Assembly: GCA_937921695.1 (NCBI GenBank)
Contig: CAKZTZ010000025.1
Coordinates: 1 to 39,650, forward strand
Source: an uncultured Sulfolobales archaeon
GTDB taxonomy: Archaea; Thermoproteota; Thermoprotei_A; Sulfolobales; Acidilobaceae
Direction: 5' to 3'
Length of the DNA: 39,650 nucleotides
This document shows positions 17,505-24,530 of the stretch, one piece after another. The stretch's first letter is position 1; each line of letters begins with the position of its first letter. Made by a program: the position numbers and the translations under genes. The notes below the pieces were generated by a model. It was not told the origin of the DNA. It was given only the letters and a program-made list of their open reading frames with translations, and did no database searches.

Positions 17505-17810
17505 CATAGCAGCTGATATTAGCCTTAGGCCTCTTAGGACTCATTAAACTCCTCCCCCCGGGTTCCTTAAGAGTATGTCATAGCCCTCCTCCCCTTTCGC
17601 GTTAACCACACCCAGGAGCCTCCTCCGCCCCACCCTATGAGGGATAACTTTTCACCACACTATGAGTGGAGCTCAGCCCCCGGGAAACTGCACATCTAAA
17701 GTTACCATATACATAGCCGCCCCTCTCTTTTCGAGGCTTTATTCTCCCCCACTTTAAAGCGGCGGGGCACCCTAGAGTAGAGATCCTTTATGAAAGCCGT
17801 TACAGTAGAG
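17505..17810 (-). repeat. Dispersed element, copy A
   Basis: On the minus strand this stretch matches copies B (20590-20860) and C (35285-35577). Blocks shared with C: GGGTGCCCCGCCGC with AAAGTGGGG just after (17760-17772 region) and GGTAACTTTAGATGTGCAG plus TTTCCC (17682-17706). Blocks shared with B: a 23-base identity at 17647-17669 and a 24-base identity at 17512-17535. Between C and A one reading frame keeps GCPAA-KWG and YGNFRCAVS, so the element may derive from the zinc-finger end of a tnpB-like gene. It lies between tfs and the antiporter; the rest of the 17429-17998 gap shows no gene. Confidence 0.75.
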
Positions 17811-17998
17811 CCCCGGCGTTCCGGCGTCAGCAATCTTAGAGCTTCCTGGGAAGGGTCTCTAGTGTTTGCCTCTATGGGGCCTCTGTGTCTTAAAGTATGT
17901 GGAGGGCTAGGGGTTAATCTTCGCTATGGGTTTCTTGTTCGTGGAGGAGTATTGTGTTAAACCTATTAGGATAGTTTATCACATTATGTTCAGGGGGC

Positions 17999-19579
17999 TT
18001 GTTGAGCGTACTACTGTTATTATCGCTTGTCATGGCTTTGGCTGTCATTGCAGGGTACTTGGCGGAGAGAGCTAGGGTGCTCCCTCTAGTGGGTTTCCTA
18101 GCTGCGGCCGTGTTTTTCAAGGCTTTATATGAGTTTGCCAGGTTAGGGGATGTTCTAGGGGTTAACCCTGAGGTTTTAACAGACTTGGGCTCCGCCCTGT
18201 TACTCTTAGGGGGCGTCCTAATAGCTTTCGAGGCTGGTAGGGAGGTTGGCCTGCTGGGGTTTAACCCTAGGAGTGTCTATATTGTTACTCTCGAGGCTAC
18301 GATTATAGTAGTGTTTACAGTAGCTATAGCTAGGCTGGCAGGGTTCGGGTATTTGGAGAGTATGGTCGTAGCTGTAGCTATACTCTCGTCTAGCACGGCA
18401 ACAGCATACAAGCTCACGGAGAAGCTGGGGATGGCTGAAGCTAGGAGCTTAGCCCTCGCCATAACCACTGCGGAGGATGTGGCCCTCCTGGCTGGGCTGA
18501 GTATTGTAGGAGGGGGGCATAGAGACCCCGTTGTCGTCCTAACGTTAACTGTGGCCTTCGCAATAGTAGGGGGCGCTGTGTTCAGGCTTACATTCTACAA
18601 GATTAAGACTCTAGGAGGCCAGGAGGCTACGGTCGCTATAGTTTTAACACTGTTATACGCGAGTGTAGCTAGCGTTTTCGCCTCACCATACCTCGGGGCT
18701 TTCGTAGCAGGCTACTTCTTCGGGAGGGCCACGGGGGGTGGGGGGTTTCTCAGACCTTTGACCGACTTGTTCACGTTGATCTACATGGTAGCTGTGGGCC
18801 TCCTCTTGCCGGCGCCGGGCTCTATGAGGTTAACAGTATTAGCGGTAATAGTTCTAGTAGCCATAGTAGCTATAATTGTTAGGGGGTTGGCTGTTTTCCT
18901 GGCATCCCTTATAGTTCTTAGGAGCGGCTACTACGCTACAGCCCTCAGTGTTCACTTGTCTAGTGTGAGCGAGCTAGCGCCCCTCGTAGCTATAACAGCG
19001 TTTATGAGCGGGGTCATGGGTGAGGACTTAGCGCTCGCCCTAGTACTGCTACCCCTAGTATCCATATCAGCCTCAAACATAGCCTCCCTGAGGTGGGAGC
19101 GTATAGCTGGGGTCGTTGACAAGTATATTTTGACAGACGTGATACCCCAGGTTCCCGAAAGCCTCTACAGGATAGGTGTGAACGTCGTGGTAACATCTTC
19201 TAAAGTTAGTGTTGTCCTATTAGCTGTAGCGGCGGTAGCCTCTATTTTAAGCTATATAGGCTTAGGGCATATAGGCCTGCTAACCCTGCTACCAGCCAGC
19301 CTCATAATAATGAGGCTTTACGGGGAGCTTATTAGGGAAACAGAGCCTCTCGGTAAAATACCTGCAGCACTCGTAAGGCTCCTCACACTTCTAGGATCGG
19401 GGTCTCTAGCCTTCTATGTAATCGTGGAGCTCTCAAGATACTACCCGGGCTTCGAAGCTCTAGGCTATGTAGCGTTCATGGGCTTCGCAATCCTGGTAGC
19501 CCTACTAGCTCTAGACACCATATTAAAGCTTAGGAGGGTCTTAAGAGAAGCTGTTGTTAAGAGGAGGCCCCCCGTGTGA
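17999..19579 (+). CDS. CPA2-type sodium (or potassium)/proton antiporter
   Basis: 526 residues with about 12-14 membrane segments. The core carries SSTATAYKLTEKLGMAEARSLALAITTAEDVALLAGL: the break between two half-helices and the acidic residue (AED) that binds the cation in the monovalent cation:proton antiporter-2 (Kef/NapA) family. There is no TrkA-N domain, which potassium-gated KefB/C carry; the last 150 residues are further hydrophobic helices. It probably exchanges protons for Na+ or K+ across the cytoplasmic membrane. TTG start at 17999 after GGGGGC. The CDF-like protein follows by 58 bases. Confidence 0.87.
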   Translation: MLSVLLLLSLVMALAVIAGYLAERARVLPLVGFLAAAVFFKALYEFARLGDVLGVNPEVLTDLGSALLLLGGVLIAFEAGREVGLLGFNPRSVYIVTLEATIIVVFTVAIARLAGFGYLESMVVAVAILSSSTATAYKLTEKLGMAEARSLALAITTAEDVALLAGLSIVGGGHRDPVVVLTLTVAFAIVGGAVFRLTFYKIKTLGGQEATVAIVLTLLYASVASVFASPYLGAFVAGYFFGRATGGGGFLRPLTDLFTLIYMVAVGLLLPAPGSMRLTVLAVIVLVAIVAIIVRGLAVFLASLIVLRSGYYATALSVHLSSVSELAPLVAITAFMSGVMGEDLALALVLLPLVSISASNIASLRWERIAGVVDKYILTDVIPQVPESLYRIGVNVVVTSSKVSVVLLAVAAVASILSYIGLGHIGLLTLLPASLIIMRLYGELIRETEPLGKIPAALVRLLTLLGSGSLAFYVIVELSRYYPGFEALGYVAFMGFAILVALLALDTILKLRRVLREAVVKRRPPV

Positions 19580-19636
19580 CACTTCACCACATATTAAACC
19601 CGGAACCTCATAGTTAAACATGGATGTGGGGCGGGC

Positions 19637-20473
19637 TTGTCAAACATGAGAGGCCGGATGAGGTTTAAAGTCTTAAGTATAGCTCTAGCCTTAATACTGG
19701 GAGGAGGGATAGTTAAAACAAGTGGATACCTAGCCTTCGGCTCCAAGGCAGTCCTAGTAGACGCTCTAACATGTATAGCTGCAGCTCTAGGGGGCTTCAT
19801 AGTTCTAGTCACGACTAAGATCTCGCTAAGCCCCCCAGACACAGACCACCCTTACGGGCATGAGAGGATAGCCTATGGGGGGGCCTTGGGGGTCCTCATA
19901 GTATACTCTATAGTTGCGGGGGCCGCAATAATCTCCATAGGCCCCCCGGAGCCTTACACTGTAGACTCGAGAGCTTCAGTTACAGCCTTAATCGGCACGG
20001 CACTCTACGCGGCCGCCATAATCCTAGCTAGGATGGATCCTATAGGCGGCTCTGTACTAGCTGTGTTCACATGGTCCGAGATCATTGAGGGTCTAGTATC
20101 TGCGGCCGCAGCATACGCCGGGGCATCCCTATCATACATCGTGGATTACGCTGGAGGACTAGCCATACTAGCCTACCTCTTAGCATCCCTATACAGGGAG
20201 TCTAAAGAGCTCACATTTAAAATATCAGATGTAACAGAGAAAGACATAACTACAAAAGTGAGAAAACTCCTAGAAAGCAGGAAATTCAAGGTAAAAAGCC
20301 TAAGAATAAGGACGATAATACCCGGCAAATACTCGGGAGACGCAGTCATAATAGCCCCCCGCGGAACAAGCCTAGAAGCAGCCAACATCCTAGTCGACGA
20401 GATAACAGAGGCGCTATTAAAAGAGAACATAGACCTAGTAGTCCACATAGACTTAGAAACCGCCGCTGAATAG
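19637..20473 (+). CDS. CDF-like membrane protein with altered metal site
   Basis: 278 residues. The cation diffusion facilitator layout is clear: about six membrane segments, the loop motif DTDHPYGHERIAYGGAL after segment 2, and a C-terminal cytoplasmic alpha-beta domain (residues 205-278, ending LVVHIDLETAAE). However, the transport site is unusual. In segment 2 the expected DxxxD reads DALTC (Asp42, Cys46), and in segment 5 the expected HxxxD reads SEIIE (Ser147, Glu151). It may carry a different ion or have lost transport. Start TTG 19637 or ATG 19646, after GGGGCGGG. Likely co-transcribed with the antiporter. Confidence 0.78.
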   Translation: MSNMRGRMRFKVLSIALALILGGGIVKTSGYLAFGSKAVLVDALTCIAAALGGFIVLVTTKISLSPPDTDHPYGHERIAYGGALGVLIVYSIVAGAAIISIGPPEPYTVDSRASVTALIGTALYAAAIILARMDPIGGSVLAVFTWSEIIEGLVSAAAAYAGASLSYIVDYAGGLAILAYLLASLYRESKELTFKISDVTEKDITTKVRKLLESRKFKVKSLRIRTIIPGKYSGDAVIIAPRGTSLEAANILVDEITEALLKENIDLVVHIDLETAAE

Positions 20474-20589
20474 CTCACTTAAGCCCGGCTCGGAAGTTAA
20501 AAAAGCCTGTAATATAAATATCCATCCCTTAAACTATCTTAATATAAAGCCCCGAGAGTGCGAGAGTAGTTACAGAGGCCTACGCCTCA

Positions 20590-20860
20590 CTCTGCTGCAA
20601 CGACCTTCATATAAATTTATAAAAGTTGATATTAAGATATGTTAAAGTCGCTAGTGTTAACTTTAAACATCTAGCAATAATCTTTAACTTGAACCTTGAT
20701 ATGCATGAGTTTCCTGGAGGCTGAGCCCCACTCATAGTGTGGTGAAAAGTGATCCCTTAGGGGTGGGGTTAACGGGGAGGAGGACCATGATATGCTTCCG
20801 AGGAGCCTGGAGGAGGAGCCTTTGAGCCCAAGAGGCCTAAGGCTAATATCAGCCGTTATA
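20590..20860 (+). repeat. Dispersed element, copy B
   Basis: Starts with CTGCAACGACCTTCATA (compare GTAACGGCTTTCATAAA in A), then ATAAATTTATAAAAG, which corresponds to the TATA-like part of copy C. About 100 bases are unlike A or C. From 20700 it follows A closely: 20728-20750 is identical to 17647-17669 reversed, GTGATCCCTTAGGGGTGGGG follows, and 20830-20853 is identical to 17512-17535 reversed. The remaining gap, 20474-20589 and 20861-21058, contains no supported gene. Confidence 0.72.
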
Positions 20861-21058
20861 AGGCCTGAACCTCTATATGTGAGTTGTTAAACTAGTAGGC
20901 TGAAGGAGATAGTTGTGGGCCCCGCTTGCTCCTAGAAGTCCTCCATGGCAAGTGGCGAAGCCTCGGACACCGTTTTATATTGGATGGGGGGTTGAGATGT
21001 TCTCCTATAAGTTTAAATTTTTAAAGCTAGGATCTTCTTGAAAGTGTGGTGTGCAGTT

Positions 21059-21304
21059 TTGGCTGAGGCTGTGGTTTTGATTAATGTGGATATTGGGAGG
21101 GAGGAGGATGTGTTTAATAAGCTCCTCGAGCTTGACGAGGTTAAGGAGGTTTATATAGTGTATGGGGTTCACGATATTGTGACGGTTATAGAGTCTCCCG
21201 ATATGGACTCTATGAGGGTTTTGATAACGCAGAAGATTAGGAAGATCGAGGGTGTTAAAAGTACTACTACAAGTATAGTTATTAAGAAACAGATTAAGAG
21301 GTAA
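21059..21304 (+). CDS. Stand-alone Lrp/AsnC ligand-binding (RAM) domain protein
   Basis: About 81 residues. AEAVVLINVDIGREEDVFNKL followed by VKEVYIVYGVHDIVTVIES and a closing KSTTTSIVIKK strand is the beta-alpha-beta-beta-alpha-beta RAM fold of Lrp/AsnC regulators, but no helix-turn-helix precedes it. Such single-domain proteins bind amino acids or modulate full-length Lrp partners. The frame opens at 21038; TTG 21059 after GGTGTGCAG matches the domain start and is preferred. Only three bases separate it from tiaS, so they share a transcript. Confidence 0.87.
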   Translation: MAEAVVLINVDIGREEDVFNKLLELDEVKEVYIVYGVHDIVTVIESPDMDSMRVLITQKIRKIEGVKSTTTSIVIKKQIKR

Positions 21305-21307
21305 GGT

Positions 21308-22654
21308 ATGAGGTTAGTATCTCTAGCCTTAGACAGTGTTGACAGCCTATATTGGGGCTGTACTACGCATTTTTCAGCCCTCCTACTCAACATTCTCAAG
21401 AATAGAGTGGAGCTTGCAGACTTCCCCCTACTAGTCAGGCTTAACCCTGGAGTTCCCTGGAAGACTAGGGGTAACGGGGCTGTAGTTTTGAGGCTCTTCT
21501 ATGATGGAGACACCGAGAGCCTCCTAGATGTTGTGAGGAGTTACGCTCTAGAATACTCTAACAAGGAGGATTTCGGGATAGCAGTGGTTGAAGGGGAACC
21601 GTGGGGGGTTGAGAGGCTGAGAATGCTCTATAGTAAAGCTCTAACAGACGTTATAACAGTGGATGTAGCCAGGAAGGCTGTTGAGAAGACCGGGGGCATG
21701 TGGGCCGGGGGTATGGGGGTTATTGGGGCTTCGGCAGCCCTAGCAGCATTAGCGCCCTGGGATGACTATACTTTCGAGTTGATAGCTTATAGGAAACCTG
21801 AAAACTGGGGGGTTGAAAGGTGTGTAAACTATAAACTCCTACTAGAAGCTGAAGCCCGCACACCCCCCTGCACTTTCAACAACATAGACTACCATGAAGG
21901 GTCTGCGGCAGCCTCGCCCGGAGGATGGGACCCGGTGCTCGCAGGGTTCAGAGGCGACTGCATAGCCCCCCTAGCAGGCTACGCTATAGCATTATGTGAG
22001 GAAGTGGACATGTGGGTCCTCTTTAGGAGTAACCAGCACACGGATGCCCACGCGAAACCGTTAACCGGGGAGTTAAAACCATACCAGACAGGCCTAGTAG
22101 ACGTGACAGTAGAGAACACAGAGATAACAGCTGGGGGCCATGTTATAGTGAGGGGGCTGGCACGAGGTAGAGATGTCGACATAGTATTTTACAGGGAGAC
22201 GGGCCCCCTAAACTCTGCAGCGAGAATGCTATCAGAAGGTGATGAGATAACAGTGCTAGGCACAGTGAAACCATACAAGCCAAGAGGAGTAACAGTAATA
22301 GCGGTGGAAAAAATGAAAGTAAACAAAGTAAACACTAAAACAGTAAAAGTCAACCCGAGATGCCCAAAATGCGGGACAAGAATGGAAAGCACGGGGAGAA
22401 AAGGAGGCCTAAAATGCCCAAAATGCGGTCATAAAGAAGAAACAAATAAGATAAACATAAGGATAGAGAGACCCCTAACCACAGGAGAATACACACCCCA
22501 GCCGGGAAGACTAAAACACCTAACATCCCCAAAAGGAAGAAAACCACAACCCCCACTTAAACTCCCACTGAAACTCAGAGTAGAACAAGTGTTAAGCATG
22601 CACTCCGATAAAATACCTCACATAGGCGAAGCCCACAGCTCATGGAACCCCTAA
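21308..22654 (+). CDS. tiaS: tRNA(Ile2) 2-agmatinylcytidine synthetase
   Basis: 448 residues. TiaS attaches agmatine to C34 of tRNA-Ile2 (CAT) so that it reads AUA instead of AUG. Family features: LALDSVDSLYWGCTTHFSA at the N-terminus (kinase-like domain), a central GGWDPVLAGFRGDCIAPL region, FRSNQHTDAH, an OB fold (residues 260-335), and a zinc ribbon CPKCGTRMES...CPKCGHKEE near residue 355. ATG start. The base composition drifts to strongly A-rich near the 3' end. A CAT tRNA that could be its substrate lies at 14511. Confidence 0.93.
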   Translation: MRLVSLALDSVDSLYWGCTTHFSALLLNILKNRVELADFPLLVRLNPGVPWKTRGNGAVVLRLFYDGDTESLLDVVRSYALEYSNKEDFGIAVVEGEPWGVERLRMLYSKALTDVITVDVARKAVEKTGGMWAGGMGVIGASAALAALAPWDDYTFELIAYRKPENWGVERCVNYKLLLEAEARTPPCTFNNIDYHEGSAAASPGGWDPVLAGFRGDCIAPLAGYAIALCEEVDMWVLFRSNQHTDAHAKPLTGELKPYQTGLVDVTVENTEITAGGHVIVRGLARGRDVDIVFYRETGPLNSAARMLSEGDEITVLGTVKPYKPRGVTVIAVEKMKVNKVNTKTVKVNPRCPKCGTRMESTGRKGGLKCPKCGHKEETNKINIRIERPLTTGEYTPQPGRLKHLTSPKGRKPQPPLKLPLKLRVEQVLSMHSDKIPHIGEAHSSWNP

Positions 22655-22673
22655 GTTTCCTGTGGAGCCCACT
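22646..22673 (+). repeat. Direct repeat 1 of 3 upstream of rpiA
   Basis: AACCCCTAAGTTTCCTGTGG continuing to AGCCCACT. It overlaps the tiaS stop codon (22652-22654). The unit recurs at 22731 and 22910, with spacings of about 85 and 179 bases. Confidence 0.7.
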
Positions 22674-22730
22674 AAACCCCTCAATAATTAATTAATAATA
22701 TAGGAGACATAGATTAAGAGTAGCCCCCGG

Positions 22731-22752
22731 GACCCCTCTGTTTCCTGTGGAG
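22731..22752 (+). repeat. Direct repeat 2 of 3 upstream of rpiA
   Basis: GACCCCTCTGTTTCCTGTGG plus AG, then it departs from the other copies. It lies in the tiaS-rpiA gap (22655-22980), in which I see no gene. Confidence 0.7.
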
Positions 22753-22909
22753 TTATGTGTGAGCGATATACCTATTCTTTGTTATGGTTTGTATAATTAC
22801 GGCTACTCTAGTTTCACGTCTAAGGAGTGGTGATCCAGTGGAAGTTAGGGGGTGCCGGGTTTACTAGGTTATATTTCATGGGGACTATATGGTTTTCTTG
22901 TTTTAATGA

Positions 22910-22937
22910 GACCCCTCTGTTTCCTTTGGAGCCCACT
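22910..22937 (+). repeat. Direct repeat 3 of 3, just upstream of the rpiA promoter
   Basis: GACCCCTCTGTTTCCTTTGG continuing to AGCCCACT, one base different from copy 2 in the shared part. It is followed at once by TTTGTTTAAAAG, the likely rpiA TATA box. Confidence 0.7.
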
Positions 22938-22939
22938 TT

Positions 22940-22950
22940 GTTTAAAAGTT
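22940..22950 (+). promoter_or_regulatory. Probable TATA box of rpiA
   Basis: GTTTAAAAG lies at about 22940-22949, roughly 35 bases before the preferred GTG at 22981, and sits directly behind direct repeat 3. It places the transcript start near 22970, which makes the longer in-frame starts at 22852 and 22957 unlikely. Confidence 0.5.
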
Positions 22951-22980
22951 TTAGTCGTGAAAGCGTTTACGGGGTTTAAA

Positions 22981-23691
22981 GTGTCCTGCGACCCATCTAG
23001 GGAGGCGGCCTTAGGTGTTTTAGAGTTGCTTTCGAGCCTCGGGCCTTTCAAGTTTGTAGGTCTTGGTACGGGGTCTACTCTTGGGTTCTTCTTGGATGCT
23101 GCTAGGGGTTCGGGGCTTTCTTGGAGTGTTATTGTTTCAAGTTTAGACACCGCTTTTAAGGCTTCTTCTCTCGGTTTTAGAGTTTTAGACTCTAAGTGCT
23201 CTGGAGCCCCGGAAGTTTACGTTGACGGTGCTGATGAGGTTGACGGTGCTGGGAGGATGATTAAAGGTGGGGGCGGGGCTCTCCTTGGGGAGAAGATTCT
23301 AGCTTTCTCGAGCCCTTTAAATGTTTTCGCAGTGTCTGAGGATAAAATTGTTGAGGTTCTCGGCTCCACGAGGCCTGTCCCGGTTGAAATTGTGAAAGAC
23401 TATGCTCTCCTAGTGGTGAGGGCTGTTGAAAGGCTAGGGTTTAAAGTAGAGTTTAGAGAATCTCAGGGTAAGAGGGGGCCTGTTTTAAGCGATTGGGGCG
23501 GGGTTATAGTTGACGTTCACACAGGCCCTATGAGGGACCCGGAGTCTGTAGACAAGAGTCTTAGAAACATCCCTGGAGTCGTGGAGACTGGAATATTCCA
23601 TGGCCTGGCAGACTACATAGTAGTGGGCTTTAGAGAATGCGGCTATAAGGTGTTAAAGTTTGAGAGAAAAACTGGGAGACATAGAAGTTGA
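22981..23691 (+). CDS. rpiA: Ribose-5-phosphate isomerase A
   Basis: 236 residues from GTG 22981. It interconverts ribose-5-phosphate and ribulose-5-phosphate. Signatures: FVGLGTGSTLGFFLDA (phosphate loop), YVDGADEVDGAGRMIKGGGGALLGEKI (catalytic Asp and Lys regions), and VVETGIFHGLADYIVVG at the C-terminus. The frame extends upstream to 22852, but that part covers a direct repeat and the likely TATA box and is hydrophobic without family resemblance. GTG 22981 follows GGGGTTTAAA. The SWIM gene overlaps its end by 32 bases. Confidence 0.93.
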   Translation: MSCDPSREAALGVLELLSSLGPFKFVGLGTGSTLGFFLDAARGSGLSWSVIVSSLDTAFKASSLGFRVLDSKCSGAPEVYVDGADEVDGAGRMIKGGGGALLGEKILAFSSPLNVFAVSEDKIVEVLGSTRPVPVEIVKDYALLVVRAVERLGFKVEFRESQGKRGPVLSDWGGVIVDVHTGPMRDPESVDKSLRNIPGVVETGIFHGLADYIVVGFRECGYKVLKFERKTGRHRS

Positions 23692-24040
23692 CATAGCCGA
23701 GCACGCCTCCAGACAAGACAAAAGGCGTATACTAGCAATAGCGCTATCATCAAGGTTCATAAAATTAGGCGACAAACTATGGATATACATAGGCCACAAG
23801 GGAGACTATGTAGTGATCGAAAAACTATACTGCAGCTGCAGCAACTTCACGAGATCACTAACGAGAAAACCAGGATGCCCACACCTAGCAGCCCTAGAAG
23901 AAGCCAAAAAACACGGAAAATACAGGAAACTAGAAGCAAACCCGAGAGACGTAGAACAAATAATATGGGAATCCCTCAACACGAAACTATCAACAACACT
24001 AAGAAAACTACTCAAAACAACCCCCCCAACCAGCCAGTAA
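23660..24040 (+). CDS. SWIM zinc-finger protein
   Basis: 126 residues. The SWIM motif CxCxnCxH is seen as CSCSNFTRSLTRKPGCPHLAAL (Cys-Ser-Cys ... Cys-Pro-His) in the middle, preceded by beta strands (KLWIYIGHKGDYVVIEKLY). SWIM domains bind DNA or proteins; in archaea and eukaryotes some partner RecA/Rad51 paralogues. The C-terminus is basic and Thr/Pro-rich. TTG start within rpiA, overlapping by 32 bases, so translation is probably coupled. By my count bases 23941-24000 are only 30 percent G+T, against 62 percent at the rpiA start. Confidence 0.85.
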   Translation: MREKLGDIEVDIAEHASRQDKRRILAIALSSRFIKLGDKLWIYIGHKGDYVVIEKLYCSCSNFTRSLTRKPGCPHLAALEEAKKHGKYRKLEANPRDVEQIIWESLNTKLSTTLRKLLKTTPPTSQ

Positions 24041-24049
24041 AAACTCTAG

Positions 24050-24211
24050 GGCCGCCGGAACCAACACCGTGGACGCGCGAGTATAGAGCCCCGGCCCGTT
24101 AGAGGCTCAAATAGCAGGAGAGCGCCCGAACCGCCCCAGACACGGAGGCCCACAACAGGTAAAAGGGGGCCAAAAATTAAATATACCCCCACAACTCCCG
24201 GGCATCATATC
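24050..24211 (+). repeat. Inverted repeat D1 (left flank of surface-protein cassette)
   Basis: Aligns with the minus strand of D2 (27211-27389) along its length. Shared blocks in order: GGAACC(C)AACAC, TATAGAGCCCCGGCCC (24082-24097), GAGCGCCC(C), AAAGGGGGCC, and a perfect 20-base match CCCCCACAACTCCCGGGCAT at 24186-24205. It begins just behind the SWIM gene. The rest of the gap up to 24530 has no supported gene, although its 24300-24430 part is open on the minus strand. Confidence 0.8.
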
Positions 24212-24530
24212 ATGCAGGAAAACCTGGTTTATCTGTTCTCTCGGCTGGCTTCTAATATTCCCCGAGCCTATTATATGAAAGCTGCTGGAGGGAGCAGGGG
24301 GTAGGGTCTGGGACTGGGGAGTTAATGTTCCTCTAATGAGCCTGAGAGGAAGTGTCGTCGCCGCTATTTTTAAGGTCGTCATCGTTTTGCCAGGCGGTGC
24401 TCCGCCGCTTTCTATTGACGACTTCTCATGTAGCCCACCAATTATAGTAATGATTAGAAAGTCTATATCCATGATTAGATAAGTAGTAAGACTTAAATAC
24501 CCCCTACCACCTCTCAGACTTGGTGTAACG

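Noticed and set aside
22646-22937. CRISPR array
   Set aside because: There are only three units with unequal spacing, no uniform spacers and no cas genes in the window.
22852-22980. N-terminal extension of rpiA starting at 22852
   Set aside because: It covers direct repeat 3 and the likely TATA box, is hydrophobic, and is absent from the RpiA family; GTG 22981 fits better.
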